Shown here: positions 32,333-43,541 of the stretch, piece by piece
Numbering within the stretch: the stretch's first letter is position 1
Layout: the number at the start of each line of letters is the position of its first letter
Assembly (NCBI RefSeq): GCF_030272615.1
Contig: NC_081407.1
Location: 153,407,048-153,471,047 of the forward strand
Reading direction: 5' to 3'
DNA: 64,000 bases
DNA from: Cryptomeria japonica
Taxonomy: Eukaryota > Streptophyta > Pinopsida > Cupressales > Cupressaceae
Position numbers and translations under genes: made by a program
The notes under the pieces: generated by a model
Database searches by the model: none
The model's input: the letters and a program-made list of their open reading frames with translations, nothing else
Told to the model about the DNA's origin: nothing

Positions 32333-34258
32333 TTTGAACTTCCTTATGGAATCTGTAACATGATAAAATGTTTACTTCCCAGAAATTATTTTAAGACTCC
32401 ATTCTAAATTTTCATCATCTTCTGCTTCTTATCTTTGCTAACACTATTGCAAACTATTTTGTTCATTTATAGAATTTATTCTTTGCAATAAATTATATAT
32501 CAACTTTAATCTTTTCTTAACTACTATTGTAATAATCAAATGACTGTATTTTCATCAAACCTTTCAACAATGTCACTCTACTCTGTTAATATACTTTATG
32601 AACTGTCTTTTGGAAATCTTTAAGACTATTATAATCATGGTTGCATTCTCCCTGTATATCATAACTTCAAATGCTCATTTTTCTTTGACTAGTTCCATAT
32701 CAGTGTGCTTCATCTTAGTCAAAAGTTAGCATATCTTTTGTTACATACCAAGAAAAATCAAAACTTGGGGGCCAATTTCTTATAAGAAAATTCCAAGTTT
32801 TGTAAAATGAAAACAAGGATCTGTGGATCTGCCCAAGTTCTTTTTCAAATTCAATTTACCAGCTACTTTCAAGAGAAGTTTATTTGCATAAGAACATGTG
32901 AGTTCAATTCAGACTATGTGTCGCTGCAGTTGTCAACACAGACTTGTACCAATGGCAGGTCTTTGTTATCTCTAGATTCTTCATGTGCGCCAGAGACTAT
33001 AGATGACTACCTACAGTAATTTACACTCTTCATGAAAGACTATAGATGACTACCTACAGTAATTTACACTCGTCCTTACCAACTTAGCCTGCCTACCTAT
33101 AGTAGTTTACACTCTTCCTTAGCAAGTTAGCCTACCTTAAGTGCAATATGCCCTTGTTAAGCAGCTTGGTCCTTACCACAACAACCTTTATCAGGTGTAG
33201 ATACATGAGATACAATGAAAAGAGAAAGACACAGTGATGGAATAAGGTGAAATGCATTGGAGACATCTATATTGTAGCTCTTTTTATGATCCTGTTTTAC
33301 AGGATAATATGTCATCTGATAGTAGATGTTACAAAATATAATATCTTTGCTTTCTGTATCTCTTTTAACTACTGCTCTAATGAAACTTGATTCTCTCTAT
33401 GTATTAAAACTAAGGTCTAACTTGCTAATAAAGTAGATTCCAATATCCCTGAAGAATTTAGGTGGCTTGCTTGATTATTTAGGCATGAGATCTTTTGCCT
33501 TTTTTTACCTAAGGAAATGAATCACATGACTTGAGGAAGATTAAGATAGACCTCTAGTTAATAGAGGACTTCGGTTGGCATTTATTTTCATAATAGTAAT
33601 GGTGTGTAGCAGAAGCCCAACTACAACCAGCAAACGTTTTCTACAGAATACTCTAAACTTTATTCTGTGTCTTATGCCATACAAGAAACAATATACTACT
33701 ATATTAAATCTTTACATTTGTGGCTTATAAAATTTATTTTTTGTCTTATGCCATACAAGAAACAATATACTAATATATTAAATCTTTACATTTGTGGCTC
33801 ATAAAATTTAGTATTTGTATTTATTGTCTTCGTTTATAATTGTTTGTGGTTGTGTGATGAACATTTTGGTAATGCTATTCTATGTATATTTGTGTTCTAG
33901 TATTATGATGTGTTGTCTTTAATTTAGTAATATAGCTCCATCATGTAATGTGCCTTATCATATTTTGTAATGTATGATCACAGTGGAGGTTGAAGGTAAG
34001 TAACTGGATGCCTTGAGTGAGCAATCTACTAAAGATTGATACACCAACATTAGATTATGTTAATTACATGTTCCATACAGATTCCAAAAAAAGCTTTCAA
34101 TGATAAAAGCTCTCAACAATAATACCAAGACTATTAAAGGTTGAGGAACTTCAAGATGATGTTTATAATGAATATAATAGATCAAATGATTCCCTGAAGT
34201 ACAAAAGAAAATATAGCTACATCAGACAGTAAAAGATGTATATAAACTTCAATAAAAA
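32333..34258. other. AT-rich stretch with two small tandem duplications
   Basis: No gene found. A 43-bp unit starting 'agactatagatgactacctacagtaatttacact' occurs at 32994 and 33037, with a diverged third unit near 33090-33120. A 74-bp unit ('tgtcttatgccatacaagaaacaatatact...') occurs at 33668-33741 and 33742-33813. The short ORF at 32807-33019 runs into the first repeat and has no supporting motif. Confidence 0.6.
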
Positions 34259-34978
34259 TTAGATCCCTTGTATTCTATTGTTGTTGGTTGTTGATAATGT
34301 TTTCTTTTGTATACCATGAATTGCGAAATGTGGTTCAATTTGTTGCCAATAATTTTCTAATTTTTGACAGAAATTGGAGAGGTGATTTGGGGTTATATTG
34401 TTGTAACATATATCACTTTTCTTTGAAATTAGAGGTTCATAGTGACCACAAATTGGGTTCTGATCGTGAAATAGAATTGAATATGTGTGTGTTTTAGATT
34501 TGTTAAAGTGTAAATATATTTTTTTCCTAGTAGTAGACCATAGTGCTATTGATATGTCTAACCATTTTGCTACCCACCGTATGCAAAATGTATCACCCCA
34601 AAGTCCTTGTTCTTTTTCTGGTAATGAAGGTGATGCAGACAATCGCATTTTCTCTAAATATTTATCAACATCGTGTATACCATGCATTTGATTCAAAATA
34701 TTTGGATGCAATTCACACTGAAGAGCTTCTAAAGCATCTATATCATTTATGGACATTGATGACTTGAAGTAATCAACTATACCATTTCGTAATTCAGTTG
34801 AAGTATAGCGGAAATGAAACAAAACTTCTAAGCTATCAAACAAACAATCACCAACAGTATAATAGAATGGTTGGAGTCTAAACAAGTTGGCATTTTCCAA
34901 AATAGTATCAATGTCAATATTGGATGTGGTTTTTGTATTGGTTTTCGTATAAGTGTCAACATCAATCACATGAGCCAT
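34259..34978 (-). CDS. OTU-like cysteine protease ORF of an inverted Helentron fragment
   Basis: 239-codon uninterrupted ORF starting ATG 34978 (MAHVIDVDTYTK). It aligns along its length with the Helentron OTU module at 11130-11810: FYYTVGDCLFDSLEVL holds the catalytic Cys, GLWGDTFCIRWVAKWLDISIALWSTT is the conserved middle, and NPICGHYEPLISKK the His motif. It has none of the stops or frameshifts of the copy at 11 kb, so it is the better-preserved one. It ends at 34259 just where the pseudo-OTU module (CGDSLFYS) starts in the other copy. It is therefore probably a truncated N-terminal piece of a second Helentron lying in opposite orientation, not a free-standing gene. Substrate unknown. Confidence 0.7.
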   Translation of the reverse strand: MAHVIDVDTYTKTNTKTTSNIDIDTILENANLFRLQPFYYTVGDCLFDSLEVLFHFRYTSTELRNGIVDYFKSSMSINDIDALEALQCELHPNILNQMHGIHDVDKYLEKMRLSASPSLPEKEQGLWGDTFCIRWVAKWLDISIALWSTTRKKIYLHFNKSKTHTYSILFHDQNPICGHYEPLISKKSDICYNNITPNHLSNFCQKLENYWQQIEPHFAIHGIQKKTLSTTNNNRIQGI

Positions 34979-35791
34979 TTTTTATCTAATACAACGTAGC
35001 TTTTGTTAATGTAATATATATGCAATATATTATACTATAAGTACAAGTAGTATAACAATATTATTGAGAACACTAATATAGAACACCATAAATATACAGT
35101 AAGAATATACAAACAAAAGTCTAAACTATTGACAATATTATTGTATTTGTAAAACTTTGAACATGAATACTACACTCGTATATTGTTTTTCAAAAAGAAC
35201 AAATATAGAAAGAGAAGGAGACATTGTACTTACTTGATATATGCAATATGAAGTGAGAAGTCTGAATGATAGTACCGGTACAATCTGTGAATATTTAATA
35301 AATGTTAGTTTAAGTCTTACATTGTTTTGTAAGATGAAGATCACTGATATAAAGGTAACAAAGTAGTAAGACAAAAATTCTGGAAGCACAGATTCAATGA
35401 TCATTAAAATCGGAGTCTAAAATTTAACGTGCGTGAATGGTTATGCAGGTATATAAAACAGGAAGTCTTAAACAGCAGGAGCAGGAGAAAAGTGCATTTC
35501 CAAGGTTATTTAACTTACTGACAGTTGAATATAGTTTTTCCATTAAAATTCATATGCAATACAATTGACGACTTGTTACATTGTTTCTTTGGCTAGGTTG
35601 TTGGAATTTGTAAATACCAAAGCTCGGAAGCATTTTACAAATAAACAAAATTAAAGAGGTGAGCTACATGAAACTTCTTATTAATTCACAGGACAGGTGA
35701 CATTCACATTTATTAAACCTTCTTTGGGACCTCATAAACATATTAGCTATAGAAGAGTGCTTATTGATGCACTACTCTTGTGTCTTTACAG
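34979..35791. other. AT-rich non-coding stretch
   Basis: No gene or repeat seen. It ends with a pyrimidine-rich acceptor 'cttgtgtctttacag' at 35777-35791 that precedes the exon at 35792, and may be the end of an intron. Confidence 0.5.
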
Positions 35792-37189
35792 TTGGAGTCC
35801 ATGCTGCGACCAGTCTCATCATGTAATCGAAGTTTAAAAGCTGATACTGCTCAGGGAGAGAAGGGAAAGCAAGGTGTGGTTGCTATGCACTCTAGTATGG
35901 AAAGTACCTTCAAATCAGAAGAAAGGGAAAGAATCTCACATAATATTAATTTGATGACTCAGACCTCGTCAAAATCAATTGATCGCTCAAACAATTCTAA
36001 TGAAATAAACTCGAGAACATTTGAACCTAATGACGATACCCTAGCATTGACAATAACAGAAAGTGATAGTCGAGCTTCTAGCAACAGTGATAGTCGAGCT
36101 TCCAGCAACAGTAGTTTGTTTGTTGGCGGTGCTGGATCTTCTGATGGCTCTTTCAAGCTATGGAAAGAGGATACTGAAGAACTTAATGATTCAAATCTAC
36201 CGACACCCACTCGTGAGAGTTCCCCAGCACATTGGAATCAGCAAAGTTTGAGATGTATTGTAGAAAGCCAATCTTCCTGGAAATCATCCATTCCATTTGG
36301 TAGGGGCATTCAAGAAGAAACAGATGAAAGTGCATTTTGGGCATCTGAACCTGTGAATGCAGTTACATACTATCAAGAGAAATTTGGACGGAAAACGTTT
36401 TTTAGCAATAACAGGCTGCCTAGCCCTACTCCATCAGAAGATAATGAAGAGGAAGCAACAAGTAATCAAGGGCTGGAAGTATCCTCATACGTTGCTAATA
36501 CACTTCCAAAACAAGTTACAGAGGAGAGCGAAATGAGGCCTACAGGTTTTGATGGGAATTTGTCGTTTCTTTCAGCTAAAGATTGTTCTGCTCCATTGAA
36601 TTCAGATGTTGAGTCCAGAGATGTGAAGCCAGGAACCCAAACCTGGTCTACCGTGAACCTTCAACCGCTGGTTTTCCAGTCTAAAGATAGTATGGGCGCA
36701 GTTGAATTGAGGAGATTAATAAATTTAACAGCTGTGACTTCTAGGAAAGCTCTAGCAAAGAGCAGAGATCCTAGGCGGAGAGTCACTGAATCTGAGTTTT
36801 GTACAGTAGATCTAAATACGCAGCCTTGCCAGATTGAATCTAGTATCATCACAAAAGAACAGGCTGAAGAGGTATCACTAGATAGGAAGCACAAGGCTGA
36901 TGCTGATCTTATTGAGGATTGTAATCATAAGCGACAAAGGAACCTCTCAGCTCACCATTTGTTTCCTAATAATTTTCCAGTGATGATGTTTGAGAGTGGT
37001 GCATGGCTAGAGGAAAACACTGTTATTCCATCATCTAGTGACTGGGATCAAACATTAGAAATGGAAGTAGATAGCACAGGAACCATTATCAGACCCAATG
37101 ATTTACAAAGTGATTATAATAGCATCTCTGATGCAGACATAGAGCACTCAATCATTGAAAATGGAAATTTAAACAAGAGACTGAAGTGA
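35792..37189 (+). CDS. Terminal exon of an unidentified plant gene
   Basis: A 466-codon open frame that begins at an acceptor (tttacag|ttggagtcc), with no good ATG context at its start, and ends TGA at 37189. Codon use and composition are gene-like, unlike the surrounding transposon debris. The protein is polar and probably disordered: Ser/Glu/Asn-rich, with a repeated SDSRASSN (about residues 97-110 of the open frame), DGSFKLWKEDTEEL, NRLPSPTPSEDNEEE near residue 215, and a basic KSRDPRRR near residue 333. RLPSPTPSE and PRDPRR-like motifs recall the middle of CPL3-type CTD phosphatases, but no phosphatase domain is here, so the match is weak. An internal ATG occurs at 35801. Upstream exons must lie beyond the transposons. 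Confidence 0.6.
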   Translation: MESMLRPVSSCNRSLKADTAQGEKGKQGVVAMHSSMESTFKSEERERISHNINLMTQTSSKSIDRSNNSNEINSRTFEPNDDTLALTITESDSRASSNSDSRASSNSSLFVGGAGSSDGSFKLWKEDTEELNDSNLPTPTRESSPAHWNQQSLRCIVESQSSWKSSIPFGRGIQEETDESAFWASEPVNAVTYYQEKFGRKTFFSNNRLPSPTPSEDNEEEATSNQGLEVSSYVANTLPKQVTEESEMRPTGFDGNLSFLSAKDCSAPLNSDVESRDVKPGTQTWSTVNLQPLVFQSKDSMGAVELRRLINLTAVTSRKALAKSRDPRRRVTESEFCTVDLNTQPCQIESSIITKEQAEEVSLDRKHKADADLIEDCNHKRQRNLSAHHLFPNNFPVMMFESGAWLEENTVIPSSSDWDQTLEMEVDSTGTIIRPNDLQSDYNSISDADIEHSIIENGNLNKRLK

Positions 37190-38793
37190 GTCTTTTTATC
37201 AGGCAAATGTGGCAGTGGGCCCTACATATTTAGAGAAAATTTGTGTTGATCTGTGGTAGGCTGGAGAGTTTCAGAAACGGCAGATGAAGCCTCGTGCCAT
37301 ATGTTACGCAGTTAACGAGTTTTCTCTTGGCGGTGATAGATTTTTTTGGCAATACAAATATTTAGCTGTTTTTTATCCTGGCATTACAAATATTTTCCTT
37401 TTTTTTTAAGTTCTAACTTCAAGATTGTAGGGAAAGTTAGGAGTGAACACATCACATACACGTGTCAGAGCAGGAGTCAATTACACTAACCTGTCGGTCA
37501 CAGCCAACGCCACATGCTCTGTATCCTTATTTTAATCCTGCCATTATTACAAGGGATGGCAAATCTAAGTAATAATCTATATTTCTTGATTTTATGTTCT
37601 ACCTGATACAACTCGCCATGATTATGATGGCAAATCTAAGTAAAAATCTATATTTCTTCAGACTGGTCTAATTCTGATTGACATTCTCTATTACTCTGGC
37701 TGTGTTGTAGATATATTCATGCATGTAGGTGTTTCAGGATTCTTAATATTTCTTAGCTTTTATCTTTTGAAGCTCTGCATCTGGGTTTGCCATGGAAGAT
37801 GAAGAAACAGGGCAGCTTTTTAAACCATGCAGGATGTGGGATTAGACAAGACCACAACATATATATCTCAATTCTAGAACATGAGGTAACTTAACATAAC
37901 AAATAATAAATGACTTAGGGCACAATATGTAAATGAGATAAGATTAAATCTCATTAACAACTAAGAATTCTTAGAAAGATTCTTAAACATAAATAAACCA
38001 AACATGCTAGGTGAACTAGTTAGATAAAATACTTTATTTCAGGCAACAATTCTTATATGTATAACTCAAATTAATTATAAATCTACAAACTTATTTTTCA
38101 AATATTATATATAATTCAGATGTGTCATATACTAGATTTAAGAACTTAAGATAAAAAAACATAACAACGTGAACTTTTTTGTCATTTTCCTTTAATGAAT
38201 TCACTTGTTTAGAGGTCACTTATTAAATTTAAGTATCCCAATCTTTCCTCTTAACATGGCCTGGCATTGAACCAATACTGTCTAACTTACAAAATTTCAC
38301 AAGAAAAATAAATAATAAAATATTATTTTAGGCAGCATCATTTAATTATTTCTTAGTAATATTGGCAACAATAAAACAAACTCTCTTGTCAAAATAGACT
38401 TTTGAGATATGATTCATAATTTTATAATTTAATATAGAAATAAAATAATTATTATTAGAAAATAGAAGAATAACACAGTAAATTGTTGTTATTAAAATAG
38501 AAAAATAACACAGTAAACTGTCAATAGTTCTACAAATGACACTGTTGAATTTGAAATGAGGACACTTGTTAAAAAGCAATACACATTTGCAAGCATGCTT
38601 AAAAAGGAGGAAGAGAAAAGACTAGTTCTAGAAACAGAGCCAAAACAAAGCCTTGAACCAGTATGGTTTACAATTCCTAACCAAGGCTTGCATTAGCAGT
38701 TCTTTCATCAAATTAGATTGTGTTGAATGTGTGGTGTTCAATAGTCATTCTGGTTTTTCTACAGAGTTTTTCTGCAACTGCATTTGAGCATTT
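37190..38793. other. Intergenic region between two convergent genes
   Basis: Probably the 3' UTR of the 35.8-kb gene and of the UNC93-like gene, which converge. A 35-bp direct repeat 'gatggcaaatctaagtaaxaatctatatttctt' occurs at 37555-37590 and 37626-37660 with a 71-bp period. The rest is AT-rich with no ORF of interest; the 38346-38579 ORF is composition-driven. Confidence 0.6.
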
Positions 38794-40167
38794 TTATCTT
38801 TTTACTGATTCATCCTCATCTCCCATGTCTCCTTCAAAATTACCCACAGGAGAGGGTTTATCATGGACAGCCAAGGCAACAAGAACAAGCAAAAGCGGAT
38901 AGCTGATGGTAGTAAGACACCAGTTGATTACCAGCTCTGCTACTGGAGAAGTTTTATGGGCATCAACCTGCCAAGCAACAGCTGCTCCTGCACTCTGCAC
39001 ACCTTTGTAGAATCCACTGTATCTACTTAGAGTCTGAGGGTCATCACCAAGAGCCCCAATCATCCAGTAGACCAAATTTTGGAATATGGCATCCAAAAGT
39101 CCATAGGAGAAATACAGGACAAGTGGGCCTGCATAAGAGGCCCCTGAGTTCTTGAAATCAAGATTAGGGTTTTTCCCATTGTATTTCAGTTCATTGGCAA
39201 ACCCACCTCCCCATATGGCTGTTCCAATCAAGGCAACTACAGCCACACCCATATATCCTCTTTTCTTCCTGCTCTGGGAACCATTGTCAAGGATATACCC
39301 AATGCCCACAGATCCCAACATCTGTGCAGCCCAGTAAAACACATTATTCAATCCCTTGGTCCTTAATGTGAACAACTTACCATTAACATGATTGAATTGG
39401 TAGGTGTAAAAGAAGTTACTAGCCCAAGAAGCAGGGAATAGCAGAAGCATCTTCCAATCTAAGAACAGTTTGAGAATTTCCAGCAACTCAGTTGTGGGAT
39501 TGGAATACTTCATAATGCTCACTCTAGTTCCATCATTCCTGACCACTTTATGGGCTGGAAGCAGGGTTAGAGTCAGAAGGGCACCAAAACCCATGAAGCA
39601 CATGAATCCTATGTATGTTCCATCATTAACACTCCCTGCAGTTCTGTGATAATTTGATATGAAAGGAATGAAACCTCCTACCACACCTCCAAGATTGAAA
39701 ATGCTCCAAAACAAGGAAATGTACCTGCCCTTCTTGTCCTCTGTTGGGTATGAAGTCATGATGGCACCCTGGCCTGCCCAAAGCAGTCCTGCTCCAATAC
39801 CCAGAACTGCTCCTGCAATTATAGCAAATAATTGGTGCTGGTTGTGATTGTAATACAGAAGTGATCCAGTAAAGAGCACATAGGTGGAGCAGCCTATAAG
39901 TAAGGTGAGGCGAGTGCCTAGTATGTTGTAAATTCCTCCACCCAAAATGCCAAACACTGCAAATGTTGTGTAGAGAGCAGTGTTGGCATTGTTGACTGCC
40001 TGAGCATTCACCTGCCCTCCACCCCCCATTCCTTGCAGAGCATTGAACATGCCAGGACAGCAAAAGCACACCAATCCAATCAAGATCACTTGAACAACAG
40101 GGGAATTGTACCGAAACCCTTTGGAAGGAATTCCTTTATTTGCTTGAGCTTCATTATCTAAACCCAT
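38794..40167 (-). CDS. UNC93-like multi-pass membrane protein, plant type
   Basis: Intact single-exon ORF. The start is taken as ATG at 40167 (MGLDNEAQANKG), since the longer frame begins at a TTG; this gives about 457 residues, near the usual length of plant UNC93-like protein 1. A short hydrophilic N-terminus is followed by about 11-12 hydrophobic segments, for example VVQVILIGLVCFCCPGMFNA, AIIAGAVLGIGAGLLWAGQG and a closing NWCLTTISYPLLLVLVALAV. YISLFWSIFNLGGVVGG and the GQGAIMTSYP block are hallmarks of UNC93/MFS-related proteins. In plants, members of this family modulate K+ homeostasis; the exact role of this copy is unknown. It has an acidic C-terminal tail (DMGDEDESVKR). Antisense ORFs at 39626-40069 and 39152-39337 are shadows. 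Confidence 0.9.
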   Translation of the reverse strand: MGLDNEAQANKGIPSKGFRYNSPVVQVILIGLVCFCCPGMFNALQGMGGGGQVNAQAVNNANTALYTTFAVFGILGGGIYNILGTRLTLLIGCSTYVLFTGSLLYYNHNQHQLFAIIAGAVLGIGAGLLWAGQGAIMTSYPTEDKKGRYISLFWSIFNLGGVVGGFIPFISNYHRTAGSVNDGTYIGFMCFMGFGALLTLTLLPAHKVVRNDGTRVSIMKYSNPTTELLEILKLFLDWKMLLLFPASWASNFFYTYQFNHVNGKLFTLRTKGLNNVFYWAAQMLGSVGIGYILDNGSQSRKKRGYMGVAVVALIGTAIWGGGFANELKYNGKNPNLDFKNSGASYAGPLVLYFSYGLLDAIFQNLVYWMIGALGDDPQTLSRYSGFYKGVQSAGAAVAWQVDAHKTSPVAELVINWCLTTISYPLLLVLVALAVHDKPSPVGNFEGDMGDEDESVKR

Positions 40168-40407
40168 GACTGATATCAATCTGTCTGCAGGAACAGATTT
40201 GTGAGCAAAATAATTCTAAAGAAAAAGGATACCTCTGCAATTAGAAAGTGAGGAAATTCCAAACTGGCTACCAATGAGATACTTTGAATTTCCACAGTGA
40301 TAATTATTATGAATCATGTCTTCCATATATAGCTATATATACATTGAATTTCATCATTCTTCTGAAGATCCCTACGAGTGTTTATTAACTTCAAATTGTC
40401 TGGATCT

Positions 40408-40519
40408 GGGCGTCTTTTCCTTGGAAGCTAAGCCGGCTTGCTGGGTTTAATTGTATAGTATTTGGGCGTCTTTTCCTTGGAAGCTAAGCCGGCATGCTGG
40501 GTTTAATTGTATAGTATTT
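40408..40519. repeat. 56-bp tandem duplication upstream of the UNC93-like gene
   Basis: Two units, 40408-40463 and 40464-40519, beginning 'gggcgtcttttccttggaagc', differ at one base (ggcttgc / ggcatgc). They lie 240-350 bp upstream of the minus-strand start codon, so in the likely promoter or 5' leader. The near-identity means the duplication is recent. It is non-coding. Confidence 0.9.
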
Positions 40520-41075
40520 GTTTTGACGGCACTGGCACGATGTACATTGTCAACGGTTTGTAACCGCCTGGAGCTTGGCTCCATCCCTGTGGTAAGCAAA
40601 GAAGATGGTGATTTAATCTGGATATATGTATAAGCTTAGGATAGTGAAGGGGTCGTTGAGTGATAGGGGAATTTTATTTTTTATGTTAGACATTATGGTT
40701 CAAATTTCCTTAAATAGAACAACTGAGTATAGAGAATTAGGAAGAATAATTACAGTATAGAAAATTAGATTTAGGAATTGGAGTATATGTGGAGTAGAAG
40801 GAAGATGTAAAAAGAGGAGTCAGTGGAGTGAATTATAAGATGAAGAAGATTGCAAGATGAATTGTAGATTCAAAGATTTTTCTGTTGGGAGAGTATGTAT
40901 GTCACGGTGAAGAAGTCTACAAGTTGAATCATAAATTTAGAGATAATTTCATTACATTCATGAGTGAGACAAGACATCCTCTAAAGTGAAGGTACTTACA
41001 AATTGAATAGTAAATCCATAAATATGTTCTACAAGGTAAGGGAGAATTAGATTGAGTAGTATCTCCATAATTATG
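40520..41075. other. AT-rich spacer
   Basis: No gene or repeat found; distal upstream sequence of the UNC93-like gene. Confidence 0.5.
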
Positions 41076-41238
41076 GGACGTGTCTATTCTAGCTCCAAAA
41101 AGAGAGTACGGATTGACTAACATGCATGTTAGTTGCGCGTTTTACACTGTTGATTTTGCAATTAACGGTTGCGATTGACTAACCTGTCACTAACACGCTG
41201 TACAAAATATCTGTTTTGGAGCTAGAATAGCTGTGGCC
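41076..41238. mobile_element. MULE-type MITE, copy 1
   Basis: 163-bp element with terminal inverted repeats of roughly 35 bp: the left end GGACGTGTCTATTCTAGCTC pairs with the right end read backwards as GGCCACAGCTATTCTAGCTC. It is flanked by near-identical 9-bp sequences, 'ataattatg' (41067-41075) and 'ataataatg' (41239-41247). Long inverted repeats, a 9-bp duplication and no coding capacity fit a Mutator-derived miniature element. It is related to 43399-43532. Confidence 0.75.
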
Positions 41239-41247
41239 ATAATAATG

Positions 41248-43389
41248 TAAAGGGTCTTGACCTTCAATAATAGATCTTTACAAGAAAAGGAGGCTAAGAA
41301 TTTGAAATTTATTTAGTATTGTTGTTGATAATTAAATTATCTATTAATGATATTGTAAGAAATTTTTATTTTATCTAGAGTTTATAAAAGAAGAAAAAAT
41401 CACAATTTACAATAAATTTATTTGTCTTGAAAATTACGATATATTATTGACAAGGACAATAGTTTTTATATTAATAAATAAAAAAAGTGATCGGAATATT
41501 TGGAAAATATTAAAAAATAGAAAATTTAATAAGAAGTAATTATTGTGAGATTTTAAGATAGACAAACTTGAAGCTAATAAGACATGTATTGTACCATATA
41601 AAATTGAACTACATTATATGGACTCTTATAATTCTAGTTGTCTTTTTTTTTAAATGCATTATTTTAAGATAATAATCGAGGACGTTTTGTGGGGCAACCT
41701 ACTCAAACAAACAATAAATCATATCAATTCATGGGAGATGACAAATTATAAAAATGATTAACCACAAAATTAAACCAAGAGAAACTAAACTAGACCCATG
41801 AAAGATTGGTGGCAATAACAAAGACATGAAAGCATTCTAAAGAAAGTTAAATGATGCCCTACAGACCATTAATACCTCTCCACTAGGCCAACAACAAATG
41901 CCTCACTATCATCCTTTCTATCCAATCAACGTAAGTGAACATAACTTGCTTTGACACAACCTCTCCACCACTACACTCTGAACATGAAATTTTGGATTTA
42001 CTCAAGATTCAAACCTCTTCCCCGCCCTTTTCAACATACCACTAATAAAACATGATGTAATATAAGGAATAGTAACCTTCAAGGTGCCTTGATGATGTGA
42101 GACCAAAATATACATAACCACCAATTATAGACCCTAGCAAAAAGAGGTAATCCCTTCAATATCCCCATTAACAATTTGAAGCTCCTCTCTAAGGCTCAAA
42201 TCTCAATCTCAGAATCTACACCATCACTACTCCCAACCTTTTTAATATTGAAGTCTGCATATTCTAGTGTCACTTGGTCTAGGTAGAGCAAAAACAACTC
42301 TAGTACCCATTTTAAACCTCCATAGATGGAATCATCATTTTCAACTTTGCACAAAAATCCTCCACAATTAGCACTCATGATCTTATAAATCAATTATCTT
42401 TGATATCAGCATTCCTCCCCCCAATGTCCCCTCATTGGGGTTGACTGGTGTGGGTTGTCCTATTGTGGATAATACTTGTATTCTAAGAGTTACTCTTCTT
42501 TGTATGAAAATTGAAATGGTTTAATTAAGGAAGTGGTTCGTGTTCCTCCTTTTGACTCCTTGTCCCCTTGCAAGAAAATAGTGTATCCTCTTCTTTGAGT
42601 TTAGGGGACATTTCTAAACACATCTATATGTGCTATGATTTGAAAGTGCATTATAATGCTAATTGTTTAAAGAATTTTTGGATTTAAACCATTGTAGGTG
42701 GTGATCCAGCTCCTTGAAGGCTCAATGCCTTTGTTTTGTCATTCCCTTGTGTGGGGCTTTGTAACTTGTCTTTGTCTCTTATCTCTTGATATTTACTTTT
42801 GTCCATACATGTTGTAAAGTAAATTTCTCGTTTTTTAATATGAACTTGACCGTACCAATTTATAACTCCAATAAAAATATTTACCATAATCAAAACAATC
42901 CCATTACAATATCTTTACAATTATATAAATTAAATTTTCTAAATTTTTAAGATTAAACTCATTTCCAATCACACCTAATAATTCAACAATCAATTTAAGT
43001 TACCAACAAATGAATATAATCAAACTTATAATCCGCATACCAATATTGACCTTCATGGTAAGTATCACATCAACGAGGTGCAGGCCGGCTCTTTTGTTGT
43101 GTGATTTTGTGCATGGAGTCGCTGGTTTACTCTCTGGCCTTTTGCCAAGCGTCGAGCTCTCAAGCAAGACATCAATAATATAATATATACATATTATACT
43201 TATACTTACTGGCACCAATTAAATGCAAAGCCTGTCACTTTCCAGTGACACCATTCCTAATCTATGCAGTTTAAGTTGGAGGAATATAAAACAAATTCGT
43301 AAATGATATAAAAAAAAATATTTATTCTGTTTATAAATCTTTCGTACGTTAAATTATCTACAGTAAAATGATAAAAAAAAATAGAACAT
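41248..43389. other. AT-rich spacer between the two MITEs
   Basis: No convincing gene. Minus ORFs at 42196-42393, 42684-42893 and 43000-43218 are short, without motifs or splice support. A slightly more GC-rich patch near 43075-43160 ('ggtgcaggccggctcttttg') stands out but does not code for anything recognised. Confidence 0.5.
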
Positions 43390-43398
43390 CAATTATAT

Positions 43399-43532
43399 GG
43401 ATGTTTCTATTTTGGCTTCAAAACGGCAGTACAGTTTTACATTTTGATTTTGCAATAAACGACTGTGATTGACTAACACATTGCTATCACGCTGTACGAA
43501 AAATCCGTTTTAGAATCAGAATAGCCGCGGCC
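43399..43532. mobile_element. MULE-type MITE, copy 2
   Basis: 134-bp element sharing the core 'gattttgcaataaacgactgtgattgactaacac...atcacgctgtacgaaaaatccgttttag' with copy 1 and the same GG...CC ends. The imperfect flanking 9-mers are 'caattatat' (43390-43398) and 'caattatgc' (43533-43541). It is more diverged than copy 1 and lacks about 30 bp of it. Confidence 0.7.
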
Positions 43533-43541
43533 CAATTATGC

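Noticed and set aside
35792-37189. Naming the exon as a CPL3-type CTD phosphatase
   Set aside because: Only short, low-complexity motifs (LPSPTPSE, RDPRR) agree; the FCP1-type catalytic and BRCT domains are not in the window.
39626-40069. 147-codon minus-strand ORF in a second frame
   Set aside because: Shadow of the UNC93-like gene, with no membrane pattern or motif of its own.
40408-40519. Possible 5S rRNA or tRNA gene, because of 'gaagctaagccggc'
   Set aside because: The 5S rRNA phrase 'gaagttaagcgtgcttgggc' and its internal control boxes are not matched over more than a few bases, and the unit is 56 bp.
43000-43218. 72-codon minus-strand ORF in a locally GC-richer patch
   Set aside because: No start context, motif, splice partner or repeat support.
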